Source: Balneolaceae bacterium
Lineage (GTDB): Bacteria; Bacteroidota; Rhodothermia; Balneolales; Balneolaceae
DNA length: 64,000 nucleotides
Direction of reading: 5' to 3'
Assembly (NCBI GenBank): GCA_007134695.1
Contig: SLKI01000012.1
Span: forward strand, 46,862-110,861
Under the pieces are notes generated by a model that did no database searches, was not told the DNA's origin, and saw nothing but the letters and a program-made list of their open reading frames with translations. A program made the position numbers and the translations under genes. This document shows positions 32,840 through 41,943 of the stretch, piece after piece. The stretch's first letter is position 1; each line of letters begins with the position of its first letter.

Positions 32840-33448
32840 TTAATCGAGAGGCTTGAAGATCGCCTCTTTTCGGAGGGCGGCCTCAAGCCGTTCCCGGTAC
32901 TCTTCGGCGGAGATCTCGACGCAGCCAAACTGCGACAGATGGTCGGTATAATATTGGGTATCCCAGAGAGTAAACCCGTTCTCTACGAGAATTCGATGAC
33001 AGTGCCATAAAGCCACTTTGTCGGCTTCTTTCCCCCTGCGAAACATCGATTCGCCGAAAAAGGCACTACCCAGTGATACTCCGTAGAGACCTCCGGTCAG
33101 CCCCCCCTCCCGGTCGATCATCTCTACTGAATGGGCATACCCCATTTCATGAAACAGTTCGTAGGAGTCGATCAGCAGACTGGAGATCCAGGTCGTCGGC
33201 CTATCGGCACAAGCCTCCATCACCTCACGGAAACGCTGGTCAACCTGAACCTGATACCGCTCGCCGCGAATCAACCGCATCACATTATCAGAAACTTTAA
33301 ACCGATCCATCGGAATGACCCCGCGGCGCCGGGCTGAATACCACTGGCAACTGGTATCATCTCTCGACTCGCTCATCGGGAATATCCCGCGTGAGTATCC
33401 GGAAATAAGTACTTCGGGCGGTATGATCTTTTTTGAGCGATGGTTCAC
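32840..33448 (-). CDS. aat: Leucyl/phenylalanyl-tRNA--protein transferase (Aat)
   Basis: Adds Leu or Phe to N-terminal Arg or Lys of proteins, marking them for ClpS-ClpAP by the N-degron route. The family features are present: YSRGIFPMSESRDDTSCQWYS near the N-terminus, the central PTTWIS plus AYHELHRxGxAHSVE-like YELFHEMGYAHSVEMIDREGGLTGGLYGVSLGSAFFGESMFR, and the C-terminal DTQYYTDHLSQFG region. At 202 residues it is typical. It is converged upon by the coiled-coil gene, 24 bp away. The gene stands alone. Confidence 0.95.
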   Translation of the reverse strand: MNHRSKKIIPPEVLISGYSRGIFPMSESRDDTSCQWYSARRRGVIPMDRFKVSDNVMRLIRGERYQVQVDQRFREVMEACADRPTTWISSLLIDSYELFHEMGYAHSVEMIDREGGLTGGLYGVSLGSAFFGESMFRRGKEADKVALWHCHRILVENGFTLWDTQYYTDHLSQFGCVEISAEEYRERLEAALRKEAIFKPLD

Positions 33449-33583
33449 ATCAAGAAAATAGCTTTTAACCGCGGTAATTCCTCAAGACTGTCTGTTGGAT
33501 TCATGGATAACTGATTCAGGTATATTTCCTTTCTTGATCACAGCAACAGGAGCCGAGTTGCGATCGAGGCTCAACATTTACTC

Positions 33584-33614
33584 AAAAAAAAATACCCTCC
33601 CGTCGCCGGGAGGG
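33584..33614 (-). terminator. Rho-independent terminator of the fasciclin gene
   Basis: Perfect 8-bp stem CCCTCCCG / CGGGAGGG with tetraloop TCGC, preceded on the plus strand by nine A and one T, so nine U follow it on the minus strand. It begins 35 bp past the stop of the fasciclin gene. Confidence 0.82.
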
Positions 33615-33648
33615 CACCTGTCGCTGCTATTAATTTTGATTAAATCTG

Positions 33649-34080
33649 CTACTGAATCAGAACTTCATCGATCGAATGAATCACGCCATTGGCAGCATCA
33701 ATGTCTCCTTCATCAACGTCGATGCCGAAATTCTCTTCCACTTCGTCAGAGTTCGCTTCTCCCTGGAAGAGATGATTGATCAGCAGATTCTGCAACTGTT
33801 GAGGATCTTCTCTCATCGTTTCCAGCTCCCCGCTAATCGGCTCAAACGCTTCGTCGTTTGGTGCCAGTATGGTGAACGGGCCCGGTTGACGCAGGGTCTC
33901 CGTTAATTGTGCTTCTTCAATCAACTGTGCAAATACTGTATGATCCGGACTCTGACTCAAGACAGCGACGACATCGTCACCGCCGGCCTGCAGATCCTGA
34001 GCAACTATCTCCTGGGAATAAGTGAAAGCCGATGCGACAGCGAACAGTCCGGCCAGCAGGATATGTGTTAAAAACTTCAT
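33649..34080 (-). CDS. Fasciclin (FAS1) domain protein, exported
   Basis: FAS1 domains act in cell adhesion or surface anchoring. A signal peptide (MKFLTHILLAGLFAVASAFTYS) precedes a single FAS1 domain of 120 residues: the H1 region FTILAPNDEAFEPI and the H2 region ANGVIHSIDEVLIQ at the end are both clear. A ribosome site AGAAGGTG lies 5 nt before the ATG. It has its own terminator and no obvious operon partner. Ligand unknown. Confidence 0.92.
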   Translation of the reverse strand: MKFLTHILLAGLFAVASAFTYSQEIVAQDLQAGGDDVVAVLSQSPDHTVFAQLIEEAQLTETLRQPGPFTILAPNDEAFEPISGELETMREDPQQLQNLLINHLFQGEANSDEVEENFGIDVDEGDIDAANGVIHSIDEVLIQ

Positions 34081-34333
34081 AACAACACCTTCTTTTTAAT
34101 TGCGATTGTACTACACCCATTGAAATCGCTCGAGTCGTCATAAGTTCCAGCCAGAACTCCTTTATTACAAGATTTTACGATTATAAGATTAGAATATTGA
34201 CAGTTACACAGCTGCAGCTACACTTCGACCATTACGCAAAGGGTATACAAAGGGCAGGCTTTATATTCTTGATGTGACAGATCTGCCCGGGTGAGTCTGG
34301 CTGAATGTTACATCATCTGCATCTGTAACTCTT

Positions 34334-34894
34334 TCAGGCCCCGTTTTTTACCACTTCGTAGATGAAATAGGGGGGTATATTCAGAAATTCGAACTCCGTT
34401 TCCACATTGCCAAAAACCCGCTCGACAGGTTTAAGCAGATGTTTCGACGTCTGATAGGCAAGAAATTTCCCGCCGGGCCGCAAAATCTCCCGGGTCGATT
34501 CGAGAAGCTTCATTTTTCTGACCGGCTTGAGAAACGAAAAGGGTATTCCCGATATCACATAGTCGACCTTCCCTACATCCTCTGCTCCGAGTACCTCCAT
34601 TACATCTCCGGCCATTACGTTATACACTTCCGCTCTCGAGTCGTCAATTGTATCTTTCAGGTGACGGACAAAATCGGCGTTCGATTCCAGCATGATCAGC
34701 CGGGAGTCCGGCGTCATCCTTTTCAACAGATAACGGGAAAAAACACCGTCCCCAGGTCCATATTCTACAATCAGAAGATCTTTAGAAAAATCGATGTGGT
34801 TACACACTTTCTTTACACAACGTGCAGAAGTGGGTGTGATCGAGGCAACGTCCCTGTCTTTGATAAAGTTTCTTATAAACTGAATAGTACTCAT
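34334..34894 (-). CDS. SAM-dependent methyltransferase, phospholipid N-methyltransferase-like
   Basis: A class I methyltransferase of 186 residues. The SAM site is VEYGPGDGVFSRYLL (motif I), the acidic residue after strand 2 is in IMLESNADF, and the catalytic-like motif is ISGIPFSFLKP. The fold and the GPGDG plus SGIPF pattern resemble PmtA (phosphatidylethanolamine N-methyltransferase) and rRNA adenine dimethylases such as KsgA; PmtA-like is more likely because the KsgA motif NLPYN is absent. Two 15-20 residue C-terminal helices may meet the membrane surface. There is a 252-bp gap to the fasciclin gene and it stands alone. Confidence 0.8.
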   Translation of the reverse strand: MSTIQFIRNFIKDRDVASITPTSARCVKKVCNHIDFSKDLLIVEYGPGDGVFSRYLLKRMTPDSRLIMLESNADFVRHLKDTIDDSRAEVYNVMAGDVMEVLGAEDVGKVDYVISGIPFSFLKPVRKMKLLESTREILRPGGKFLAYQTSKHLLKPVERVFGNVETEFEFLNIPPYFIYEVVKNGA

Positions 34895-35018
34895 AAAATG
34901 CTAACGTCCTTCGATATATTAATATTTGAATTTTGAATGTTGATGCATTCATGCCGGAAAGTGTGTCCATCACCGGCTTGCCGGGTCGGATCCGGGACAG
35001 CAGCCAGCAAAGTTCATA

Positions 35019-37064
35019 TCACATCTTATTCTCGATCTGTTCGATCTGATCCCGAATTCTGGCGGCCTCTTCAAACTCCATGTTGTTCGCAGCCTGAAGC
35101 ATCGACTCACGTAAATATTCGAGAAATTTTTCCTTGCTATCAAATGTCACCTCTTTCATCGCCGGGCCCGCCTTGTAACGTACCGCATCCGATTCGACAG
35201 TCACTACTTCAAGAAACTCCTCTTCGGCAGACTCCCGTTCCAGGTCCAGGCCTTTTTTGGAGATGAGTGCCGGGTCTACCAGCGGCTTGAGATCTTTAAC
35301 CACGCTTTTCGGTTCAATCCCATGCTCTTCGTTGTACTCTTTCTGAAGTTTCCTCCGCCGATTGGTCTCCTCCACCACTTTCTGGATACTGTTGGTCATC
35401 TTGTCTGCATACAGGATCGCTTTTCCGCCGATATTTCTTGCCGCTCGGCCGACAATCTGAAACAGTGAGGTTTCCGACCGCAAAAACCCCTCCTTGTCCG
35501 CATCAAGAATTGCTACCAGGGATAACTCCGGAATATCGATCCCTTCTCTCAACAAGTTGATGCCCACCAGAACATCGAAATCTCCACGCCGAAATTTGTA
35601 GAGTACTTCGATCCGCTGTAGTGCATCGAGCTCGCTGTGCATATAGGCTGCACGGACCCCCAGATTCTTCAGATATTCGCTCAGCTCCTCGCTTAAACGC
35701 TTGGTAAGCGTAATACAGAGCACCCTCTCTTTCTTCTCCACCCGCTGTCGGATCTCGTCGATCAGATCGTCGACCTGGTTGGAGAGGGGGCGGACTTCGA
35801 TTTCGGGCTCCATCAGGCCGGTGGGCCGGATAATCTGTTCAACGTAGACGCCACCCGACTTCTCAAGTTCGTAGTCAGATGGAGTAGCACTCACAAAAAT
35901 GCATTGATGAATCATCGACTCCCACTCCTCAAAAGTCAGCGGTCGGTTATCCAGAGCAGAGGGCAGCCGAAATCCATGTTCGACGAGTTCCAGTTTCCGC
36001 GAGCGGTCGCCGCCATACATCGCTCCGATCTGTGGAACACTCTGGTGACTCTCATCTACCACCATTAAAAAATCGTCGGGGAAGTAGTCGATCAGACAGT
36101 AGGGACGTTCGCCCGGTTTGCGTTTGCTCAGGTAGCGGGAGTAGTTTTCGATTCCCGAACAGAAACCGATCTCCTGCATCATCTCCAGGTCGAACATGGT
36201 TCTCTGTTCCAGACGTTTGGCTTCCAGGAGCTTTTCATCGGTTCGCAGCTCTTCAACCCGGTCGTACATCTCCAGCCGAATCTCTTCAATCGCCTCTTCG
36301 AGCCGCCCTTTCGTAGTCACGTAATGGGATGCAGGATAGACGTAAAACTCTTCGACCTCATCGTTCACCTCCCCCGTATCGGGATCAAAAAGCTCCATTC
36401 GCTCAACCTCATCGCCCCAGAAAGAGATTCTTAATGCCTCATCCGAATAGGCGGGATAGAGATCCACCACATCTCCGCGAACCCGAAAAGTTCCTCTGCT
36501 GAATTCAAAATCGTTGCGATGGTAGTGCAGATCGACCAGGTCGTATAGAAATTTGTCGCGTCCTACCTCTCCGCCCTTTTGCAATCGGATGATCAGGCGT
36601 TCATATTCCGATGGAGAGCCGATTCCATAGATGCAGCTTACCGAGGAGACAATAATCACATCTCTTCGCCCGGAGAGGAGAGAACTGGTCGCCCGAAGTC
36701 GCAGACGCTGGATCTCGTCATTGATCGAGAGGTCCTTCTCGATATATTTATCCTGGGAGGCAATATAGGCTTCCGGCTGATAGTAATCGTAGTAAGAGAT
36801 AAAAAACTCGACCCGGTTTTCGGGAAAGAAATCGCTTAGCTCCCGGTAGAGCTGAGCGGCCAGCGTCTTGTTATGGCTCATCACCAGGGTCGGTTTCTGT
36901 ACGTTTTCGATCACTCCGGCGACAGTTCTCGTCTTTCCGGAACCGGTTATACCCAACAGCGTCTGAAACCTGTCTCCCTCCCGGATGCCTTCGGTCAACT
37001 CCCGGATCGCCTCAGGCTGATCTCCGGCCGCCGGCCACGGGGAATGAAGCTTGAATGTTGACAT
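35019..37064 (-). CDS. uvrB: Excinuclease ABC subunit UvrB
   Basis: Central helicase-like damage verifier of nucleotide excision repair. Walker A is GITGSGKT (38-45); the beta-hairpin that inserts into DNA has [11 protein letters not shown]; DExx box is VDESHQS; motif V-VI are [13 protein letters not shown] and [11 protein letters not shown]-terminal UVR domain ([24 protein letters not shown]) binds UvrC. I chose the ATG at 37064, giving 681 residues and [10 protein letters not shown] in place of the usual N-terminus; the reading can be extended to 37136 but the extra residues match nothing. It is transcribed divergently from tyrA. Confidence 0.97.
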   Translation of the reverse strand: MSTFKLHSPWPAAGDQPEAIRELTEGIREGDRFQTLLGITGSGKTRTVAGVIENVQKPTLVMSHNKTLAAQLYRELSDFFPENRVEFFISYYDYYQPEAYIASQDKYIEKDLSINDEIQRLRLRATSSLLSGRRDVIIVSSVSCIYGIGSPSEYERLIIRLQKGGEVGRDKFLYDLVDLHYHRNDFEFSRGTFRVRGDVVDLYPAYSDEALRISFWGDEVERMELFDPDTGEVNDEVEEFYVYPASHYVTTKGRLEEAIEEIRLEMYDRVEELRTDEKLLEAKRLEQRTMFDLEMMQEIGFCSGIENYSRYLSKRKPGERPYCLIDYFPDDFLMVVDESHQSVPQIGAMYGGDRSRKLELVEHGFRLPSALDNRPLTFEEWESMIHQCIFVSATPSDYELEKSGGVYVEQIIRPTGLMEPEIEVRPLSNQVDDLIDEIRQRVEKKERVLCITLTKRLSEELSEYLKNLGVRAAYMHSELDALQRIEVLYKFRRGDFDVLVGINLLREGIDIPELSLVAILDADKEGFLRSETSLFQIVGRAARNIGGKAILYADKMTNSIQKVVEETNRRRKLQKEYNEEHGIEPKSVVKDLKPLVDPALISKKGLDLERESAEEEFLEVVTVESDAVRYKAGPAMKEVTFDSKEKFLEYLRESMLQAANNMEFEEAARIRDQIEQIENKM

Positions 37065-37315
37065 GATTAAAAAAATACGGAGAGTTTGGCTGACAATAAA
37101 AGAGAGTATCCATTTATCGGAAGAGCGTAATTTCAACCAACGGGCTCTTGAACCGCAGAAACAACCCCATCCGCCCGATGTTGTGAGGATTCATCTTTCT
37201 CTGATTTGGGGTACCTTTGGGTGTAAACGGCCGGCAGCTTACAGCCTTGCCAAGATCGATCAAAGGCTCCGAAGCACCTCGGCCGACAATGCCTGATGAA
37301 GCCGAATCCAAAAAG

Positions 37316-38446
37316 ATGAACGATAATAACAGTCTCGAACAACAGCGACAGAAGATTGATGCGATCGACTCTCAGATACTCGATCTGCTTCAACAGAGAA
37401 ACCAGGTCTCCGACGAGGTGGTCAGGAAAAAAATCAAAAGCAGGTTGCCCATATTTGTCTCCGAGAGGGAGAAGAGCAAAACCGATACCTTTCGTAAAAA
37501 AGCGGAAGAGCGGGGCCTCGACCCCGACTGGGCGGAAGATTTTCTCAGAATGATCATGTCCTCTTCCAGGGCAAGTCAGTCGTCCGACACATTTCCCCGT
37601 TCGACCGACAGGCCGATGCATATTTTATTTGTCGGGGGGGAAGGAGGAATGGGTAAGCTTTACCGATCGATCGCTGAACGTTCCGGGCATCACACCTGGA
37701 GCATCGACAAGGGAAACTGGTACCAGCTCGAGGAGATCTCTCCGAAACTCGATCTCGCCATCGTGACCGTACCGATTCATGTTACCGAACGGGTCGTCCG
37801 GCGCCTCTCTTCCAGGCTGGACAAGAAGACCGTTCTGGCCGATTTTACCAGCAACAAGACAGCTCCGTTAAAAGCTATGCTTACAAGCCACGAAGGCCCC
37901 GTCGTCGGACTCCACCCGATGCACGGCCCGGATGTTCCCAACCTTTCGAAACAGCTCCTGGTTGTATGCCCGGGCAGAGATGCTGATCGGGCCGAATGGT
38001 TTGTAGAACAGTGCAAGCTTTGGGGGATGCAGGTCCTGCAAGCCGACCCGGAGAAACATGACCGGGTGATGCACCTGGTTCAGGGTTTGCGTCACTTCGT
38101 AGCTCTTTTGCACGGTTCGTTCATGAAAGAACACGACCTGAATCCCGAGGAGATGCTCAGCTACTCCAGCCCGATCTACCGTGCGGAACTGATGATGACC
38201 GGGCGGATCTTTGCCCAGGATGCCGAACTCTACGCAGATATCGTTTTTGCCAATGAAGAGCGGCGCAACCTTCTGCTCCGGTTTTTTGACCATCACTCCA
38301 AACTCGCCGATCTGGTCAAAAAGGACGACAAGGAGGGGTTTATCCGTGAATTTGAAGAGGTAACAGACTTTTTTGGCAGTTTTGCAACGCAGGCACTGAA
38401 CGAAAGCGGTTACCTGATCAACCGTCTGGCCGACCGTTTTTCGTAG
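37316..38446 (+). CDS. tyrA: Bifunctional chorismate mutase/prephenate dehydrogenase (T-protein)
   Basis: Makes 4-hydroxyphenylpyruvate for tyrosine. Residues 1-90 are an AroQ chorismate mutase helix set (LEQQRQKIDAIDSQILDLLQQRNQVSDEVVRKK and IFVSEREKSK). The Rossmann domain follows with VGGEGGMGKLY and VTVPIHVTERV, and the prephenate site has LHPMHGPDV. The C-terminal helices carry YSSPIYRAELMMTGRIFAQDAELYADI. The order and many residues match the enteric T-protein closely. I took the ATG at 37316, which lines up with that family; an ATG at 37289 would add nine residues. Its own promoter region is shared with uvrB (divergent). Feedback inhibition by Tyr is expected for the family. Confidence 0.93.
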   Translation: MNDNNSLEQQRQKIDAIDSQILDLLQQRNQVSDEVVRKKIKSRLPIFVSEREKSKTDTFRKKAEERGLDPDWAEDFLRMIMSSSRASQSSDTFPRSTDRPMHILFVGGEGGMGKLYRSIAERSGHHTWSIDKGNWYQLEEISPKLDLAIVTVPIHVTERVVRRLSSRLDKKTVLADFTSNKTAPLKAMLTSHEGPVVGLHPMHGPDVPNLSKQLLVVCPGRDADRAEWFVEQCKLWGMQVLQADPEKHDRVMHLVQGLRHFVALLHGSFMKEHDLNPEEMLSYSSPIYRAELMMTGRIFAQDAELYADIVFANEERRNLLLRFFDHHSKLADLVKKDDKEGFIREFEEVTDFFGSFATQALNESGYLINRLADRFS

Positions 38447-38568
38447 TATAGGCCCATCACATATCGCAGCGCAGGTCTAATCCATTCCTTAGCGCAGGCT
38501 CAATTCTTTTCGCAGTTTGGGGTCACACCCATTTTTGATGCGGTCCCGGCCCGGACCAGATTCCTTTG

Positions 38569-39705
38569 TCACGGCCGGAATTTGATCTCAACTTTTTCGG
38601 TCTCCTCCTGCTCCCGGTTCCGGACGATGAGCGCCTGTTCTACCCGGTTGCTGATCTCAAGAAAGGATTCCGCAGCCGGTGAGCCGGGATCAGAGTGGAC
38701 AATCGGATCTCCCTGGTCGCTGGATCTCATGATCGACTCTCTCAGCGGAATTTCTCCAAGAAAGGGGACCTCCAGCTTCCGAGCCAATTCTCTGGCTCCA
38801 TGCTTGCCAAATATATAATACTTCTTTTCCGGCATATCGTCGGGAGTAAACCAGGACATATTCTCAATTACTCCGAGTACCGGAACATTAACTTTTCGAA
38901 ACATCGCCACACCTTTTCTTACATCATCAAGCGCCACGTGCTGCGGCGTGGAGACGATAACCGCACCGGTCAGGGGTACAGTCTGAACCAGCGTCAGCTG
39001 AATGTCGCCGGTCCCGGGAGGCAAATCGAGTACCATATAATCGAGCTCCCCCCACTCAACTTCCTGCATAAACTGTTTGACGGCACTTGTAACCATCGGG
39101 CCTCGCCAAATCATCGCCTGATCGGTGTCCACAAGGAAACCCATAGAAACCAGTTTGACACCGTACTTTTCAATCGGAACCAGTTTCTTTTGAGTGGTGA
39201 TATTGGGCCGTTCGTGGATATCAAAAAGTGTCGGAATACTCGGGCCGTAGATATCGGTATCGAGAAGGCCGACGCGCGCACCGGTTCGGGCCAGTCCAAC
39301 GGCCAGATTGGCGGCTACAGTTGACTTGCCTACGCCGCCTTTGCCGGATGCAACGGCGATCATATTCTTGACTCCCGGAAGCAGTTGTTCCGGTTCGGCG
39401 GTTTGCTGTGAGGAATCCTCAGCCGGTTCTTCTCCTTCCAGTTTTCTCTTCAGGGATATGTTGACCCCCGTAGTAATATCCACGACTGCTTCCCGATCTA
39501 CAAACTTCCTGATCGCCTCCTCACACTTCGATTTCAGGCTGTGAGCCAGCTTATCATTCTTCTCGGGAAGTTCCAGCGTAAAAGAGATATATTTCTCCTG
39601 TACGATAATATCCTGAATCATTTCCAGGCTTATCAGGTCGGTCTCTTTATCAGGATGAAACACATGTGTCAATGCGGTCCTGATCTGCTCTTTGTTAATC
39701 GACAT
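38569..39705 (-). CDS. Mrp/NBP35-family iron-sulfur carrier ATPase
   Basis: Fe-S cluster carrier (ApbC/Mrp) acting in cluster maturation. An N-terminal MIP18/DUF59 domain of about 90 residues precedes the P-loop: IAVASGKGGVGKSTVAANLA. Other blocks are LLDTDIYGPSIP, WRGPMV, LDYMVLDLPPGTGDIQLT and QHVALDDVRKGV. The usual CPxC cluster motif after IENMSWF is absent; here the stretch reads FTPDDMPEKKYYIFG, a substitution seen in Bacteroidota. The ATG at 39705 gives MSINKEQIRTALTHVFHP; a longer reading would start at 39807 with a non-conserved tail. It is convergent with tyrA. Confidence 0.94.
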   Translation of the reverse strand: MSINKEQIRTALTHVFHPDKETDLISLEMIQDIIVQEKYISFTLELPEKNDKLAHSLKSKCEEAIRKFVDREAVVDITTGVNISLKRKLEGEEPAEDSSQQTAEPEQLLPGVKNMIAVASGKGGVGKSTVAANLAVGLARTGARVGLLDTDIYGPSIPTLFDIHERPNITTQKKLVPIEKYGVKLVSMGFLVDTDQAMIWRGPMVTSAVKQFMQEVEWGELDYMVLDLPPGTGDIQLTLVQTVPLTGAVIVSTPQHVALDDVRKGVAMFRKVNVPVLGVIENMSWFTPDDMPEKKYYIFGKHGARELARKLEVPFLGEIPLRESIMRSSDQGDPIVHSDPGSPAAESFLEISNRVEQALIVRNREQEETEKVEIKFRP

Positions 39706-40062
39706 CGGGTATGGGTTCTGGCTTGGATATTTCTGCTTGAAACTTGTCTGCTCCAATTTTTCACTCTCCTGCCGGGAGCCCGGAAATATACGAAATTGAC
39801 CCGCCAAATTAAATGCAGTGAAACACCATTCGCCCCCTCTCGTTCTGGATCTTTAAGCCGGCCGATCGGCTCAGGTTCAAAGTATCCAGTCAATACCCTT
39901 TCGGCGGCAGCGGCATTCCACCTGCCGATCTCAATGCATGAACAGGAATATAAATTTGTTATCTTGATTACCTTTCACAGTAGTTCCGGATCTTGAGAAG
40001 TATTCCATACACAAGAACGTATCTGTATTAAGAATCAGGTTTCGAATCGAACTCCACTCATA
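39706..40062. other. 357-bp intergenic region, divergent promoters for mrp and gcvT
   Basis: No coding sequence was supported. It should contain promoters for both flanking genes. TAAATTTG at 39951-39958 fits the Bacteroidota -7 box TAnnTTTG on the plus strand, 105 bp before gcvT, but no matching TTTG lies at the right upstream distance. A small CCGGGAGCCCGG hairpin stands near 39774-39785. No glycine riboswitch was recognised. Confidence 0.3.
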
Positions 40063-41160
40063 ATGTCTAAACAAACACCCCTGTTTGAAAAACATAAAGA
40101 TCTGAACGCTAAAATCGTTGATTTCTCTGGTTTTGAGATGCCGATTCAATACAAGGGCATCCGGGAGGAGCATATGGCGGTTCGAGAACGAGCCGGACTT
40201 TTCGACGTCTCCCACATGGGGGAATTTTTTATAAGCGGCCCGGAAGCTCTTGACTTGATCCAGCATGTAACCATTAACGACGCCTCCAGGCTGCGGCCGG
40301 GAAAAGCACAGTACAGTGCCATGTGTTATGAAAACGGAGGGATTGTCGACGACCTTCTTGTCTATTGTTTTGATGAGAACTCATACATGCTTGTGGTGAA
40401 TGCTGCCAACATCGACAAGGATCGGGAATGGATTCATTCCCACAACAACTTTGATGCGAAACTGGATGACCGGTCCGAGACCACCGCACTGCTTGCTATC
40501 CAGGGACCTTCTTCGATCGATATCCTGAGCAAGATTGTCGATGAAGACCCATCGGGCATCGGGTTCTACAACTTCGAACAGGGTAAAGTGGCCGGCCAGA
40601 AAGAAGTGATCATTTCGGCCACCGGATATACCGGTGAAAAGGGGTTTGAACTTTACATCGATACAAGGCTTAGTGACCCTGTTCAAATCTGGGACGCACT
40701 GATGGATGCAGGCAAGGGAGCCGGCCTTGAGCCTGCCGGGCTGGGCGCAAGAGATACACTGCGTCTTGAGATGGGGCTGGCACTCTATGGAAATGATATC
40801 ACCGAAAAAACGACTCCCCTGGAAGGTCGCCTCGGATGGCTGACCAAACTTGACAAAGGGCCATTTATCGGCTCCGAAGCACTAAAAAAACAGAAAGAGA
40901 AGGGGGTTGAGCGGCGTCTTACCGGTTTTATAGTACAGGAATCGAGACTGATTCCACGAAAGGACTATCCGATCTGTGATTCCGGCGGGGACAGAATCGG
41001 TATTGTAACCAGCGGAACACAATCGATTGTACTGGGTAAAGGTATAGGAATGGGTTATGTTCCGGCCGAGACGGCTGCCGAAGGTGAACAGATACAAATT
41101 TCAATCCGAAAAAAAATGGTGTCGGCAATTACCAAAAAACCGCCATTCATCGATAAATAA
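40063..41160 (+). CDS. gcvT: Aminomethyltransferase (glycine cleavage T-protein)
   Basis: Transfers the methylene group from the H-protein aminomethyl lipoate to tetrahydrofolate. The N-terminal domain has [26 protein letters not shown] and FDVSHMGEF; the folate-site residues lie in the middle with [10 protein letters not shown] and [13 protein letters not shown]; the C-terminal GcvT-C domain has [22 protein letters not shown] [23 protein letters not shown]. Length 365 is normal. It is not next to gcvH or gcvP, which must be elsewhere. It is followed 30 bp later by comB. Confidence 0.97.
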   Translation: MSKQTPLFEKHKDLNAKIVDFSGFEMPIQYKGIREEHMAVRERAGLFDVSHMGEFFISGPEALDLIQHVTINDASRLRPGKAQYSAMCYENGGIVDDLLVYCFDENSYMLVVNAANIDKDREWIHSHNNFDAKLDDRSETTALLAIQGPSSIDILSKIVDEDPSGIGFYNFEQGKVAGQKEVIISATGYTGEKGFELYIDTRLSDPVQIWDALMDAGKGAGLEPAGLGARDTLRLEMGLALYGNDITEKTTPLEGRLGWLTKLDKGPFIGSEALKKQKEKGVERRLTGFIVQESRLIPRKDYPICDSGGDRIGIVTSGTQSIVLGKGIGMGYVPAETAAEGEQIQISIRKKMVSAITKKPPFIDK

Positions 41161-41163
41161 TAT

Positions 41164-41178
41164 TCTTGTAATACAAGA
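41164..41178. promoter_or_regulatory. Small inverted repeat between gcvT and comB
   Basis: TCTTGT-AAT-ACAAGA, perfect 6-bp arms, directly after the gcvT stop and 13 bp before the comB start. It may be an operator or simply a short mRNA hairpin; there is no U run, so it is not a terminator. Confidence 0.3.
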
Positions 41179-41190
41179 GATGAGGCAGAT

Positions 41191-41943
41191 ATGAATCCAA
41201 ACTTGAATCAGCTGGATGTCTTCTTTTCGGTGCAGACATTTCAGGAAGAACAGATCCGCGACAAAACCGTTGTCATCACCGATGTATTGCGAGCTACATC
41301 GACCATTGTCACCGCATTGGCAAACGGTGCCAGAGGGGTTATCCCGGTTGGAGACATGGGTGAGGCAAGCAGAATTTCACAAAGCATAGATTCTGACGAA
41401 ACACTGTTGTGCGGCGAAAAGGATGGTGTGAAAATCGAAGGGTATGATCTCGGCAATTCTCCGCTGGAATATACCCGGGAAAAAGTCGGCGGCAAAACCC
41501 TGATCTTCAATACGACAAACGGAACCAAAGCGATTCGCAAATCACTGTCGGCCAAATCGATATATATTGCATCTTTCCATAATCTGAACCCGATCGTGGA
41601 AGCGCTAAAATCGGTCGACGAAGAGATACTGATTGTATGTTCAGGATGGAAAGGACGGCTCTCACTCGAAGATCTGCTTCTGGCCGGAAATATAGTTTAC
41701 AAACTTTGTGATGGAGATCTTCAGCCCGAAGCACGCGACGGAGCCAATGTAGCGTTTACCATATATGACCGATATAAAGAGGATCTTGAATCTGTTATAT
41801 TGAATACCAATCATGCAGCCAGGCTCAAAGAGCTGGGTAACGAAGAGGATCTTTATTACTGCAGCAAAATCAACACACTTAATACTCTGCCTGTACTCGA
41901 AGACGGGATTATAACCGACCGACATGTCGAAGAGGCAAAATAA
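41191..41943 (+). CDS. comB: 2-phosphosulfolactate phosphatase (ComB-like)
   Basis: Dephosphorylates 2-phospho-3-sulfolactate. The ComB signature VVITDVLRATSTIVTALANGARGVIPV is at the N-terminus, followed by LLCGEKDGVKIEGYDLGNSPLEYT and FNTTNGTKAIRKS, with the catalytic Asp/Cys in CSGWKGRLSLEDLLLAG. 250 residues is normal. In archaea it belongs to coenzyme M synthesis; in bacteria its product sulfolactate occurs in several other roles, including possible sulfonolipid supply. The partner ComA is not in the window. The last 20 bp overlap the start of ftsK. No ribosome site is clear; the start at 41191 was chosen by family alignment. Confidence 0.9.
   Translation: MNPNLNQLDVFFSVQTFQEEQIRDKTVVITDVLRATSTIVTALANGARGVIPVGDMGEASRISQSIDSDETLLCGEKDGVKIEGYDLGNSPLEYTREKVGGKTLIFNTTNGTKAIRKSLSAKSIYIASFHNLNPIVEALKSVDEEILIVCSGWKGRLSLEDLLLAGNIVYKLCDGDLQPEARDGANVAFTIYDRYKEDLESVILNTNHAARLKELGNEEDLYYCSKINTLNTLPVLEDGIITDRHVEEAK

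Noticed and set aside
38447..38568. Near-direct repeats AGCGCAGG in the tyrA-mrp gap
   Set aside because: Two partial 24-bp copies match only about two thirds of positions; they may reflect composition and give no supported function.
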